A model generated the notes under the pieces. That model saw nothing but the letters and a program-made list of their open reading frames with translations. It searched no databases and was not told the origin of the DNA. A stretch of 26,448 nt of DNA from Longimicrobiaceae bacterium (lineage in GTDB: Bacteria > Gemmatimonadota > Gemmatimonadetes > Longimicrobiales > Longimicrobiaceae). A program made the translations under genes and the position numbers. Below, piece after piece: positions 7,245 through 15,772 of the stretch. Numbering within the stretch: the stretch's first letter is position 1; each line of letters starts with the position of its first letter. The stretch covers positions 1-26,448 of the forward strand of contig JASLAX010000172.1 in NCBI GenBank assembly GCA_030146875.1, read 5' to 3'.

Positions 7245-7637
7245 ATGGTGACGGATCCGATCGCCGATATGCTGACGCGCATCCGGAACGCGGGCATGGC
7301 CCGCCACCGGCGCGTCGACATGCCGGCGTCCAAGCTGAAGACGCAGATCGCTCGTCTTCTGCGGGACAACCACTACATCCACGAGTTCAAGCTCCTGGCC
7401 GACGGGGACCGACAGGTCCTGCGCCTCTACCTGAAGTACTACCAGGAGAAGCCCGTCATCCGCGAGCTTCGACGCGTCTCCAAGCCGGGGCTGCGGCAGT
7501 ACGTGGGCGCCTCCGAGATCCCGCGGGTGCGGAACGGCCTGGGAATGGCCGTGCTGTCCACCTCGCGCGGGATCATGACCGATCGCGAGGCTCGCACCGC
7601 CAAGGTCGGCGGCGAGCTCCTCGCCATCGTCTGGTAG
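7245..7637 (+). CDS. rpsH: 30S ribosomal protein S8
   Basis: S8 (130 residues) is a central-domain 16S rRNA binder and, in E. coli, the translational repressor of the spc operon. It opens MVTDPIADMLTRIRNAGMARHRRVDMPASKLK and ends with the signature STSRGIMTDREARTAKVGGELLAIVW. The segment VSKPGLRQYVGASEIPRVRNGLGMAVLSTS is also typical. The ribosome-binding site AGGAGA lies 10 nt upstream. The 90-nt leader holds a small hairpin (7162-7181) and an AT-rich patch. Confidence 0.98.
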   Translation: MVTDPIADMLTRIRNAGMARHRRVDMPASKLKTQIARLLRDNHYIHEFKLLADGDRQVLRLYLKYYQEKPVIRELRRVSKPGLRQYVGASEIPRVRNGLGMAVLSTSRGIMTDREARTAKVGGELLAIVW

Positions 7638-7649
7638 GGGGAGGCGACC

Positions 7650-8189
7650 ATGTCCCGAATCGGCAAGCGCCCCATTCCCGTTCCCGCCGGCGTCGACGTG
7701 ACGATCGACGGTGGCTTCGTGCGCGTGAAGGGCCCCCGCGGGGAGCTCTCGCGCACGCTGCACCACGACGTCGTGATCCGCCGCGAGGAGAACGACCTGC
7801 TCGTCGAGCGTCCCTCCGACGCCCCCGAGCACCGCGCCCTCCACGGCCTGAGCCGCACGCTCGTGGCCAACATGGTCGAGGGCGTGACGGCCGGCTTCAA
7901 GAAGACGCTGGAGATCGTCGGCGTCGGATACCGCGCGGAGAACAAGCCCTTCGGGCTGACGCTCGCGCTGGGGTACTCGCACCCGATCGACTACCGTGCC
8001 CCCGAGGGCATCGAGCTCCGCGCCGTCTCGCCCACCGTGGTCGAGGTGAGCGGGACCGACAAGGAGAAGGTCGGCCAGGTGGCGGCCGAGATCCGGTCGC
8101 TCCGTCCGCCCGAGCCGTACAAGGGCAAGGGCGTCAAGTACCAGGGCGAGGTGATCCGCCGGAAGGCGGGCAAGGCGGGCGGCAAGTAG
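7650..8189 (+). CDS. rplF: 50S ribosomal protein L6
   Basis: L6 (179 residues) has two similar domains near the GTPase-associated centre. Diagnostic parts are MSRIGKRPIPVPAGV, VKGPRGELSRTL, HGLSRTLVANMVEGVTAGFKKTLEIVGVGYRA and the C-terminal RPPEPYKGKGVKYQGEVIRRKAGKAGGK. It has a GGGGGAGG ribosome-binding site and lies 12 nt after rpsH. Everything is standard for the family. Confidence 0.98.
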   Translation: MSRIGKRPIPVPAGVDVTIDGGFVRVKGPRGELSRTLHHDVVIRREENDLLVERPSDAPEHRALHGLSRTLVANMVEGVTAGFKKTLEIVGVGYRAENKPFGLTLALGYSHPIDYRAPEGIELRAVSPTVVEVSGTDKEKVGQVAAEIRSLRPPEPYKGKGVKYQGEVIRRKAGKAGGK

Positions 8190-8244
8190 CCGCCCCCCGA
8201 GCCCCCGGCGTATCATCGTATAGTCACTCAAACGGAACCGATCG

Positions 8245-8625
8245 ATGGCCAGACTGAAGATCAAGACCCGTCCCGAGCGCCGCGAGCGGCGCCACCGGCG
8301 GGTCCGCGGGAAGGTCAACGGCACCTCCGAGCGTCCGCGCCTGGTCGTCCACCGCTCCCTGAAGCACATCGAGGGGCAGGTCGTGGACGACGTTTCGGGC
8401 CGCACGCTGGTGGGCCTTTCGACCCTCTCGGCGGACCTCAAGGGCCAGAAGGCCTCGGAGGGGCACAACAAGACGGAGGCCTCCCGCTCCGCGGGCAAGG
8501 CGCTGGCGGAGAAGGCCCGCGAGCTGGGGATCACCCGCGTGGTCTTCGACCGCGGCGGCTACCTGTACCACGGCCGCGTGAAGGCCTTTGCGGAGGGCGC
8601 CCGCGAGGGCGGCCTCGACTTCTAG
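8245..8625 (+). CDS. rplR: 50S ribosomal protein L18
   Basis: L18 (126 residues) binds 5S rRNA with L5. The basic N-terminus (RLKIKTRPERRERRHRRVRGKVNGT) leads into the family core SERPRLVVHRSLKHIEGQVVDD. The C-terminus DRGGYLYHGRVKAFAEGAREGGLDF is nearly invariant in L18. The gene ends TAG, and that stop is part of the TAGGAGG ribosome-binding site of rpsE, so the two are tightly coupled. Confidence 0.97.
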   Translation: MARLKIKTRPERRERRHRRVRGKVNGTSERPRLVVHRSLKHIEGQVVDDVSGRTLVGLSTLSADLKGQKASEGHNKTEASRSAGKALAEKARELGITRVVFDRGGYLYHGRVKAFAEGAREGGLDF

Positions 8626-8635
8626 GAGGCGGCGA

Positions 8636-9296
<661 letters not shown>

Positions 9297-9304
<8 letters not shown>

Positions 9305-9497
9305 GATCAAGATCACCCAGACCAAGAGCGGCGTGGGCGCGCCCGACAAGCACCGCCGCACGCTCGCCGCGCTGGGGCTGAAGCACCAGCGCTCCGTGAT
9401 CCACGAGGACAACGCGGCGATCCGGGGGATGGTCTTCCAGGTTCGCCACCTCGTCAAGGTGTCCGAGAACGAGGAAGGGCAGGGGACGAATGGCTGA
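9297..9497 (+). CDS. rpmD: 50S ribosomal protein L30
   Basis: This 66-residue protein fits L30: MPKIKITQTKSGVGAPDKHRRTLAALGLKHQRSVIHEDNAAIRGMVFQVRHLVKV. The start codon is GTG (9297), lying inside the 3' end of rpsE with an 8-nt overlap and a GGGAG sequence upstream. A second 8-nt overlap joins it to rplO. L30 is a small peripheral 50S protein that is missing from some bacteria, so its presence is a mild lineage marker. Confidence 0.96.
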
Positions 9498-9945
9498 CCT
9501 CTCCAACCTGCGGGCCCCCGAGGGGTCGCACCGCGACACGAAGCGCCTGGGCCGCGGCCCCGGCTCCGGGACCGGCAAGACGGCCGGCAAGGGGCACAAG
9601 GGCTCGCGCGCCCGCGCCGGCCACCACGGCCCCGGCGGCGGCAAGCCCGGCTACGAGGGCGGCCAGATGCCGCTCCAGCGCCGGCTGCCCAAGCGCGGCT
9701 TCACGCCGCTGAACCGCGTCGAGTACCAGGTCGTGAACCTCTACCAGCTCGAGCAGCTGGGCGAGGGCGAGATCACGCCCGAGACGCTCAAGGCGAACGG
9801 GCTGATCGGCCACGCCCGCCGCCCGGTGAAGGTGCTGGGGACGGGTGACCTCACCCGCGTCATCAGCATCTCCGCCCACGCGTTCTCGCGCGTGGCCCGC
9901 GAGAAGATCGAGGGGCTGGGCGGCAAGGTGGAGGAGATCGCCTGA
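9490..9945 (+). CDS. rplO: 50S ribosomal protein L15
   Basis: L15 (151 residues) is a late-assembly 50S protein with a long unstructured glycine-rich N-terminus. Seen here are LSNLRAPEGSHRDTKRLGRGPGSGTGKTAGKGHKGSRAR, then PGYEGGQMPLQRRLPKRGF and the C-terminal block AHAFSRVAREKIEGLGGKVEEI. It overlaps rpmD by 8 nt, and secY starts 2 nt after its stop. No oddities were seen. Confidence 0.97.
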   Translation: MADLSNLRAPEGSHRDTKRLGRGPGSGTGKTAGKGHKGSRARAGHHGPGGGKPGYEGGQMPLQRRLPKRGFTPLNRVEYQVVNLYQLEQLGEGEITPETLKANGLIGHARRPVKVLGTGDLTRVISISAHAFSRVAREKIEGLGGKVEEIA

Positions 9946-9947
9946 CG

Positions 9948-11273
9948 ATGTCCAATCCGATCGCGAACCTGTTCCGGATTCCGGAGCTGAAGGAGAAGAT
10001 CCTCTTCACGCTCCTGTGCCTGCTCATCTACCGGGTCGGTGCCCACGTCACCGCGCCGGGGATCGACGTCAACGCACTCCGGGAGTACGCAGGAAACCTG
10101 CAGGGGACGGCGTTCGGGATCTACGACATGTTCGTCGGGGGCGGGCTCTCGAAGGCCACGGTGTTCGCCCTCGGCATCATGCCCTACATCTCCGCCAGCA
10201 TCATGTTCCAGCTGCTGGCGACCGTCGTTCCCCGCATCGAGAAGATGCAGAAGGAGGGGGAGGACGGACGGAAGAAGCTCACGCAGTACACGCGGTACGC
10301 CACGGTGGTGCTCTCCATCTTCCAGGCCTATGGCTTCGCGCTGTTCCTGGAGACGCAGGTTCCCGGCGGCGTTCCGTCGCCCGGGTGGGGCTTCCGGATG
10401 ACGATGATCCTGACCCTGGTCACCGGGGCCATGTTCATCATGTGGCTGGGCGAGCAGATCACCGAGCGCGGGATCGGGAACGGGATGAGCCTGCTCATCT
10501 TCTTCTCCATCATCGAGTCGCTGCCGCGGGCGCTGATCAACACCTACGACCTGGCGCGGCTGGGGCAGGTGAAGGTCGTGTCGCTCCTCGTGCTGGTGGT
10601 GCTGATGGTGCTGGTGATCGCCGCCACGGTGGCGGTGACCATGGCGGCGCGCAGGATCCCGGTGCAGATCCCGCAGAAGGTGATGGGGCGGGGGCGCATC
10701 CGGCAGGGGCAGAAGTCGTTCGTGCCCCTGCGCGTCAACTCCGCCGGCGTGATGCCGATCATCTTCGCGCAGTCGATCGTGATCGTCCCGGCCACGCTGC
10801 AGACGTTCACGAGCAACAAGCTGATCGGGGACATCTCCCGGGAGTTCCAGCCGGGGACGTGGGTCTACTACGTCAGCTACTCGCTGCTCATCATCTTCTT
10901 CACGTACTTCTACACGGCGATCATCTTCAACCCGGTCGACCTGGCGGAGAACCTGAAGAAGCAGGGGGCGTTCATCCCCGGCGTCAAGCCGGGCGCGCGC
11001 ACGGCCGAGTACATCGACCGCGTGCTCTCCCGCATCACCCTGCCGGGGGCGGTGTTCCTGGCGATGATCGCGCTGATCCCCACGGCGATCCTGGAGTACT
11101 TCAACGTGGCGGACCTGAGCCGCGTGCTGGGCGGTACCGGGCTGCTCATCGTGGTGGGCGTGGCGCTGGACACCGTGCAGCAGATGCAGCAGCACCTGCT
11201 CCTGCGGCGCTACGACGGCTTCATGAAGAAGGGCCGGGTGAAGTTCCGCGGCCGCCAGCAGCGCTACATCTGA
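9948..11273 (+). CDS. secY: Protein translocase subunit SecY
   Basis: SecY (441 residues) is the channel of the SecYEG translocon in the inner membrane. The sequence starts with the amphipathic NLFRIPELKEKILFTLLCLLIYRVGAHVTAPGID. It carries the plug region (GGGLSKATVFALGIMPYISASIMFQLL), the loop PRIEKMQKEGEDGRKKLTQYTRY, WLGEQITERGIGNGMSLLIF, and several further hydrophobic helices consistent with ten membrane segments. The basic C-terminal tail (LLLRRYDGFMKKGRVKFRGRQQRYI) faces the ribosome. GGAGGAG lies in the rplO 3' end as ribosome-binding site. It is the usual spc-operon neighbour of rplO. Confidence 0.98.
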   Translation: MSNPIANLFRIPELKEKILFTLLCLLIYRVGAHVTAPGIDVNALREYAGNLQGTAFGIYDMFVGGGLSKATVFALGIMPYISASIMFQLLATVVPRIEKMQKEGEDGRKKLTQYTRYATVVLSIFQAYGFALFLETQVPGGVPSPGWGFRMTMILTLVTGAMFIMWLGEQITERGIGNGMSLLIFFSIIESLPRALINTYDLARLGQVKVVSLLVLVVLMVLVIAATVAVTMAARRIPVQIPQKVMGRGRIRQGQKSFVPLRVNSAGVMPIIFAQSIVIVPATLQTFTSNKLIGDISREFQPGTWVYYVSYSLLIIFFTYFYTAIIFNPVDLAENLKKQGAFIPGVKPGARTAEYIDRVLSRITLPGAVFLAMIALIPTAILEYFNVADLSRVLGGTGLLIVVGVALDTVQQMQQHLLLRRYDGFMKKGRVKFRGRQQRYI

Positions 11274-11286
11274 CCGGGGCGGCGGA

Positions 11287-11934
11287 ATGGACCTGATCCT
11301 TCTCGGCGCCCCGGGCGCCGGCAAGGGAACGCAGGGGGCGCTCCTCGCGGAGCGCCTCGGCGTTCCCAAGATCGCCACCGGCGACATCCTTCGCGACGCG
11401 GTCAAGCGCGGCACGGAGCTGGGGCTGGAGGCCAAGCGGTACATGGACGCGGGCGAGCTCGTTCCCGACAGCGTGGTGTTCGGGCTCGTGCGCGACGCGC
11501 TGGACGCGCCGGCCGCCGCCGGGGGGGCGATCTTCGACGGCTTTCCCCGCAACGCCGCGCAGGCCGAGACGCTGGACTCGATCCTGGGCGAGCACGCGCG
11601 GCGCGTGGACGCCGTGGTGCAGATCGACGTGCCCGACGAGGCCATCGTGCGGCGCATGAGCGGACGGCGCTCCTGCCCCGACTGCGGGCGCGTGTACAAC
11701 GTGTACACGGACCCGCCGAAGGCCGAGGGCGTCTGCGACGCCTGCGGCGGAGCGCTGGCGCAGCGCACCGACGACCGCGAGGAGACCGTGCGGCACCGCC
11801 TGGAGGTGTACCGCACCGCCACGGCGCCGCTGGTGGCCTTCTACGAGAGGACCGGACGCCCCGTGCACACCGTGGACGGGGACCGGCCCATCGAGCAGGT
11901 CCAGGCGGAGCTGCTGGGGCGCCTGAGGCCTTGA
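11287..11934 (+). CDS. adk: Adenylate kinase, zinc-lid type
   Basis: Adenylate kinase (215 residues) converts ATP plus AMP to two ADP in the cytosol. The P-loop GAPGAGKGT is at residues 7-15, followed by ATGDILRDAV, the AMP-binding FDGFPRN and the LID region. Four cysteines in the LID (C130, C133, C150, C153 in CPDC and CDAC) make the structural zinc-binding version. Arg residues in the QRTDDREETVRHRLEVY segment are the catalytic ones. The gene lies 13 nt after secY and its stop overlaps the map start (TTGA). Confidence 0.97.
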   Translation: MDLILLGAPGAGKGTQGALLAERLGVPKIATGDILRDAVKRGTELGLEAKRYMDAGELVPDSVVFGLVRDALDAPAAAGGAIFDGFPRNAAQAETLDSILGEHARRVDAVVQIDVPDEAIVRRMSGRRSCPDCGRVYNVYTDPPKAEGVCDACGGALAQRTDDREETVRHRLEVYRTATAPLVAFYERTGRPVHTVDGDRPIEQVQAELLGRLRP

Positions 11935-12680
11935 TCCACCTCAAGTCGCCGGACGAGATCGACGCGATCGCCGCGGGCGGGGCGATCATCGCCGGGCTCT
12001 ACCGCGTGCTCCCGGAGCAGATCCGCCCCGGGCGCACCACGGCCGAACTGGACCGGTTCGCGGAAGGGTACATCCGCGACCACGAGGGCGCCGAGCCGGC
12101 CTTCAAGGGGCTCTACGGCTTCCCCGCCACCCTCTGCATCAGCGTGAACCACGAGGTGGTGCACGGGATCCCCTCCACCCGGCGCAAGCTGGTGGAGGGC
12201 GACGTGGTGAGCGTGGACTGCGGCGTGAAGCTGCGCGGGCTGTACGCGGACGCGGCGGTGACCTTCCCGGTGGGGGAGATCTCGCCCGAGGCGCGGCGCC
12301 TGCTGGACGTCACGGCGCTGTCGCTGGAGAAGGGGCTGGCCGAGGCGCGGCCGGGGAACCGGATCGGCGACATCGGCGCCGCGGTGCAGGAGGTGGCCGA
12401 GGGCGCCGGGTACTCCGTGGTGCGGGAGCTGGTGGGCCACGGAGTGGGACGCGAGCCGCACGAGGAGCCGCAGGTTCCCAACTACGGGACCCGCGGCAAG
12501 GGGCTCAAGCTGGCCGAGGGGATGGTGCTGGCCATCGAGCCGATGCTGAACGCGGGCACCGCCGCGGTGCGCACCCTGCCCGACCGCTGGACGGTCGTCA
12601 CGGCCGACCGCGCGCTCTCCGCGCACTTCGAGCACACCGTGGCGGTGACCGCCGAGGGCCCCCGGATCCTGACCGGCTGA
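11931..12680 (+). CDS. map: Type I methionine aminopeptidase
   Basis: The 249-residue enzyme removes the initiator Met from nascent proteins. The five metal ligands are visible as D96 (SVDCGVKLRG), D107 (YADAAVTF), H170 (GHGVGREPHEEP), E203 (IEPMLN) and E234 (HFEHTVAVT). The substrate-binding His is H79 in NHEVVHGIP. The start is TTG at 11931, overlapping the adk TGA stop by 4 nt; the residues after it (IHLKSPDEIDAI) match the family N-terminus and there is no ATG nearby. It lacks the N-terminal zinc-finger extension of some MetAPs. Confidence 0.96.
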   Translation: MIHLKSPDEIDAIAAGGAIIAGLYRVLPEQIRPGRTTAELDRFAEGYIRDHEGAEPAFKGLYGFPATLCISVNHEVVHGIPSTRRKLVEGDVVSVDCGVKLRGLYADAAVTFPVGEISPEARRLLDVTALSLEKGLAEARPGNRIGDIGAAVQEVAEGAGYSVVRELVGHGVGREPHEEPQVPNYGTRGKGLKLAEGMVLAIEPMLNAGTAAVRTLPDRWTVVTADRALSAHFEHTVAVTAEGPRILTG

Positions 12681-12692
12681 GGGCGCGCGGGG

Positions 12693-12721
12693 TTGCGCTG
12701 GCGGGTAGTTGGTGGTAAATT
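12693..12721 (+). promoter_or_regulatory. Possible promoter for the rpmJ-rplQ (alpha operon) segment
   Basis: TTGCGC (12693-12698) and TAAATT (12716-12721) are separated by 17 nt, within a locally AT-rich patch just after map. The matches to sigma70 consensus are partial (3 of 6 and 4 of 6). It lies 38 nt before rpmJ, in the place where infA is often found, and would allow separate transcription of the alpha operon. Confidence 0.35.
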
Positions 12722-12759
12722 CGAAGGCTTCTGTTCAATCTAGACCATACGAGGCTACA

Positions 12760-12876
12760 ATGAAGGTCCGCGCGAGCGTTAAGCCGATCTGCGAGCACTG
12801 CAAGGTGATCAAGCGGCGTGGGATCGTTCGCATCATCTGCAAGAAGAACCCGCGCCACAAGCAGCGCCAGGGTTAG
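12760..12876 (+). CDS. rpmJ: 50S ribosomal protein L36, zinc-binding type
   Basis: This 38-residue open frame is L36: MKVRASVKPICEHCKVIKRRG, then IVRIICKKNPRHKQRQG. The zinc ligands C11, C14, C27 and H33 are all present, so it is the C+ form. The gene lies between map and rpsM, the classical position, but infA, which often precedes it, is missing. An AT-rich leader upstream may hold a promoter. Identification rests on near-complete agreement with the family over its full length. Confidence 0.97.
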   Translation: MKVRASVKPICEHCKVIKRRGIVRIICKKNPRHKQRQG

Positions 12877-12908
12877 CTCACGCGAACGGCGAACACAGGA
12901 GAGGCACG

Positions 12909-13289
12909 ATGGCCCGCATTGCCGGCGTCGATCTCCCCCGCGAGAAGCGGATCGAGATCGGCCTGACGTACATCTACGGGATCGGCCGGGCGAGCGCCCT
13001 GAAGATCCTCACGGAGGCGGGGATCAACCCGGACCAGCGCGTTCACCAGCTTTCGGACGACGACATCAACCGTCTCCGTCGCGCCATCGACGCCGGCTAC
13101 CGGGTCGAGGGCGTGCTGCGCTCCGAGATCGCCCGCAACATCAAGCGTCTGATGGACATCGGGTCGTACCGCGGCCTTCGTCACCGCCGGGGTCTCCCGG
13201 TGCGCGGCCAGCGGACGCACACGAACGCGCGCACCAAGAAGGGCCCGCGCCGCGCCATCGCCGGCAAGAAGAAGCCGGGCAAGAAGTAA
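12909..13289 (+). CDS. rpsM: 30S ribosomal protein S13
   Basis: S13 (126 residues) sits in the 30S head and forms bridges to L5 and the P-site tRNA. Visible signatures are MARIAGVDLPREKRIEIGLTYIYGIGRASALKIL, the helix-hairpin-helix region, and RGLRHRRGLPVRGQRTHTNARTKKGPRR. The lysine-rich tail (GKKKPGKK) is typical. The ribosome-binding site is AGGAGAG. A 115-nt gap with a perfect 13-bp hairpin separates it from rpsK. Confidence 0.98.
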   Translation: MARIAGVDLPREKRIEIGLTYIYGIGRASALKILTEAGINPDQRVHQLSDDDINRLRRAIDAGYRVEGVLRSEIARNIKRLMDIGSYRGLRHRRGLPVRGQRTHTNARTKKGPRRAIAGKKKPGKK

Positions 13290-13293
13290 CCGG

Positions 13294-13323
13294 TCGGGCG
13301 GGACGCTCCCGCGTCCCGCCCGA
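13294..13323 (+). terminator. GC-rich hairpin between rpsM and rpsK (no T tract)
   Basis: A perfect 13-bp inverted repeat (13294-13306 with 13311-13323) with a 4-nt loop (tccc) begins 5 nt after the rpsM stop. It is followed by atgatcagg rather than a T run. It is terminator-like in strength but lacks the tail. Confidence 0.5.
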
Positions 13324-13404
13324 TGATCAGGCCGTCCGGATCCTCCTGGCGGCCGGCAGCACCGGAAGTCGCGGTAGGCCGCGATCCACCCACGAAAGCA
13401 GAGC

Positions 13405-13800
13405 ATGGCCAAGCCGAAGCAGGGCGCCGGTCGTCCCAAGACCAAGCGCAACGTAGAAGCCGAGGGCGTCGCGCACGTCAAGGCGACCTTCAACAACACG
13501 ATCGTCAACATCACCGACATGGCGGGCAACGCCGTCGTGTGGGGAAGCGCCGGCAAGGCGGGCTTCAAGGGCTCCAAGAAGTCCACCCCGTTCGCCGCCA
13601 CGGTGGCCGCCGAGCAGGCCGCCCGCGAGGCGCTGAACTTGGGGATGAAGCGCGTCCACGTGCGCGTGCAGGGCCCGGGATCCGGGCGCGAGTCGGCGAT
13701 CCAGGCGCTGGCGGCCTCGGGGCTGGCCATCCGCTCGATCCGCGACGTCACGCCGATCCCGCACAACGGCTGCCGGCCGCCCAAGAAGCGCCGCGTCTGA
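13405..13800 (+). CDS. rpsK: 30S ribosomal protein S11
   Basis: S11 (131 residues) lines the mRNA exit platform with S7. The core is HVKATFNNTIVNITDMAGNAVVWGSAG, KGSKKSTPFAAT, VHVRVQGPGSGRESAIQAL and IRSIRDVTPIPHNGCRPPKKRRV. The Asn-Gly in PHNGCR is the position known to form isoaspartate in E. coli S11. The ribosome-binding site is weak (AAAGCAGAGC). Gaps on both sides carry strong hairpins, unlike the overlapping genes earlier in the operon. Confidence 0.98.
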   Translation: MAKPKQGAGRPKTKRNVEAEGVAHVKATFNNTIVNITDMAGNAVVWGSAGKAGFKGSKKSTPFAATVAAEQAAREALNLGMKRVHVRVQGPGSGRESAIQALAASGLAIRSIRDVTPIPHNGCRPPKKRRV

Positions 13801-13815
13801 GCCGTTCCGGGGCGC

Positions 13816-13848
13816 GAGGCGACGCCGGCAGAAGGCCGGCGTCGCCTC
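13816..13848 (+). terminator. GC-rich hairpin between rpsK and rpsD (no T tract)
   Basis: A perfect 14-bp inverted repeat (13816-13829 with 13835-13848) with a 5-nt loop (agaag) lies in the 131-nt leader of rpsD. No T run follows. It could be a processing or stability element, or part of an S4-responsive leader; the latter is speculation by analogy with S4 autoregulation in other bacteria. Confidence 0.5.
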
Positions 13849-13931
13849 CGCGTTCGCGGCAACCACGGTGTAAACCCTCGGACCGTAGGGGGGAAGAAGC
13901 CGATCCGACCAGAGACAGGAGATCACGGTAG

Positions 13932-14567
13932 ATGGCTCGTTACACCGGTCCCAGCTGCAGGCAGTGCCGCCGCGAGGGACAGAAGCTGTTCCTGAAGGGC
14001 ACCAAGTGCTTCACCGACAAGTGCCCCATCGAGCGCCGCCCGTACGCGCCCGGCCAGCACGGCCAGTCGCAGACGCGCCGGCGCAAGGCGTCCGAGTACG
14101 CGCACCAGCTTCGCGAGAAGCAGAAGGTGAAGCGCATCTACGGCATCGCCGAGAAGCCGTTCCGCAACCTGTTCGAGAAGGCGGCCCACCTTCCGGGCGT
14201 GACCGGCGAGAACCTGCTGGTCGGGCTGGAGAGCCGCCTGGACAACGTGGTGTACCGCATGGGCTTCGGCTCCTCCCGCAAGGAGGCCCGCCAGCTCATC
14301 AACCACCGCCACGTGCAGGTGAACGGCCGCACGGTCGACGTGGCCAGCTTCCAGGTGGCGCCGGGCCAGGAGGTCCGCATCGCCCCGAAGAGCAAGGACA
14401 TCCTTCCCGTGGCCGCCTCCCTCGCCGCCAAGACCCGCCCGACCACGGTCGGCTGGCTCGCGGTGGACGAGGGCTCGCGCACCGGCCGGATGGTGACCCG
14501 TCCCACCCGCGCGGACATCCCGCTCGCGGTGCAGGAGCAGCTCATCGTCGAGCTCTACAGCAAGTAA
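13932..14567 (+). CDS. rpsD: 30S ribosomal protein S4, zinc-binding type
   Basis: S4 (211 residues) starts 30S assembly and in E. coli represses the alpha operon. The N-terminus holds a zinc site, C9-x2-C12, C26 and C31 (GPSCRQC ... KCFTDKC), as in Thermus and Geobacillus S4. Next come RRPYAPGQHGQ, LREKQKVKRIYGI, and the S4 RNA-binding domain (LESRLDNVVYRMGFGSSRKEARQLINHRHVQVNG). It ends DIPLAVQEQLIVELYSK. A GGAGATCACG ribosome-binding site precedes the ATG. Confidence 0.98.
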   Translation: MARYTGPSCRQCRREGQKLFLKGTKCFTDKCPIERRPYAPGQHGQSQTRRRKASEYAHQLREKQKVKRIYGIAEKPFRNLFEKAAHLPGVTGENLLVGLESRLDNVVYRMGFGSSRKEARQLINHRHVQVNGRTVDVASFQVAPGQEVRIAPKSKDILPVAASLAAKTRPTTVGWLAVDEGSRTGRMVTRPTRADIPLAVQEQLIVELYSK

Positions 14568-14585
14568 CCGGCGGGCCGGGGCCCG

Positions 14586-14620
14586 GCCGGCGGGAGGGAC
14601 GCCCACGTCCCCCTGCCGGC
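14586..14620 (+). terminator. Structured GC-rich spacer between rpsD and rpoA
   Basis: An inner 6-bp hairpin (14596-14601 with 14606-14611, loop ccca) is flanked by GCCGGC repeats (14586-14591 and 14615-14620) that can pair outside it. A pyrimidine-rich run (tcctttcctgcatcctgtcctta) follows, so weak termination or RNA processing is possible. It lies in the 94-nt gap before rpoA. Confidence 0.4.
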
Positions 14621-14661
14621 GGGTCCTTTCCTGCATCCTGTCCTTATCTCGGAGGGATTCA

Positions 14662-15765
14662 GTGGAACTCGATCTTACCGGCCTGCAGATGCCGGGGCTG
14701 CCGGAGCAGCCGCGCTCCGGGCAGATCGTCCTCCGCCCGCTCGAGCGCGGCTACGGCCACACGCTCGGCAACGTGATGCGGCGGATCCTGCTCTCCTCGC
14801 TGCGCGGGTCGGCGGTGTGGGCGTTCCGGGCCGACGGGGTGCTGCACGAGCACCAGACGGTCCCGGGCGTGGTGGAGGACGTGCACCAGATCATCCGCAA
14901 CCTCAAGGCGCTCGTCCTGAAGATGGACGAGTCGGCCGAGGAGGCGATCCTGGAGCTCCGCGCCACCAAGGCGGGCGCGGTCACCGCGCGCGACATCACC
15001 ACCCATCCGGCGGTGGAGGTGGTCAACCTGGACCACCACATCCTGGAGATGCAGGACGACCGCGACCTGCGGATCGAGCTGTACGTGAACAAGGGCCGGG
15101 GCTTCGCCCTGGCCGAGAACCACCAGATCCCGCGCGGGATGCCCGCCGACCTGGTGCGCGTGGACGCCGTCTACAACCCGGTGGTCCGCGCGAACTTCGT
15201 GGTCGAGGAGACCCGCGTGGGCCAGCGCACCGACTTCGACCGGCTGGTGCTGGACGTGGAGACCAACGGGGCGATCGAGGTGCGCGAGGCGGTGCAGTAC
15301 GCGTCGCGCCTGGCGATCGAGCACCTCTCCTTCCTGGCGGGGGGCTCGCCCGAGTGGCGCTCCGACCGCTCGTGGGGCGAGGAGTCCGGCAACGGCGCCA
15401 GCGCCCCGGCCGGCCGCGCGGCCGTCCCGGCGCGCCTGCAGGAGCTGCTGAACCGTCCCATCGAGGACCTGACGGAGCTCAGCGTCCGCTCCCGCAACTC
15501 GCTCCAGAAGGAGAACATCCACACCGTCCGCGACCTGGTGCAGCGCACCGAGGCGCAGATGCTGGGGATCGACAACTTCGGGAAGAAGTCCCTCCAGGAG
15601 ATCAGCGACTTCCTCGCCGGGCACGGGCTGCGCTTCGGCGCGTCGCTGGAGAGCTCGGACGACGGCACGCTGTACTGGATCCTCCCCGAGGCCGAGTCCG
15701 CGGGCGACACCGTGAACACCAACGGCGAGGACGTCGCGGTCGGCGACGGCGCGAGCCAGGAGTAG
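14662..15765 (+). CDS. rpoA: RNA polymerase alpha subunit
   Basis: RpoA (367 residues) scaffolds RNA polymerase assembly. The N-terminal domain (to about residue 230) contains PLERGYGHTLGNVMRRILLSSLRGSAV and PGVVEDVHQIIRNLK. A flexible linker rich in Ser, Gly and Ala follows. The C-terminal domain reads IEDLTELSVRSRNSLQKENIHTVRDLVQRTEAQML ... NFGKKSLQEI. Its VRSRN retains the Arg and Asn equivalent to E. coli R265 and N268, which contact UP elements. The protein is longer than the usual 310-350 residues because of an acidic tail after GLRFGASL. The start is GTG, preceded by GGAGGGATTCA. Confidence 0.98.
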   Translation: MELDLTGLQMPGLPEQPRSGQIVLRPLERGYGHTLGNVMRRILLSSLRGSAVWAFRADGVLHEHQTVPGVVEDVHQIIRNLKALVLKMDESAEEAILELRATKAGAVTARDITTHPAVEVVNLDHHILEMQDDRDLRIELYVNKGRGFALAENHQIPRGMPADLVRVDAVYNPVVRANFVVEETRVGQRTDFDRLVLDVETNGAIEVREAVQYASRLAIEHLSFLAGGSPEWRSDRSWGEESGNGASAPAGRAAVPARLQELLNRPIEDLTELSVRSRNSLQKENIHTVRDLVQRTEAQMLGIDNFGKKSLQEISDFLAGHGLRFGASLESSDDGTLYWILPEAESAGDTVNTNGEDVAVGDGASQE

Positions 15766-15772
15766 ATAGACG

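Noticed and set aside
7195..7245. Promoter-like GGATACTATAGG before rpsH and GTATCATCGTATAGTC before rplR
   Set aside because: The -10-like AT-rich words have no acceptable -35 at 16-18 nt, so I do not call promoters there.
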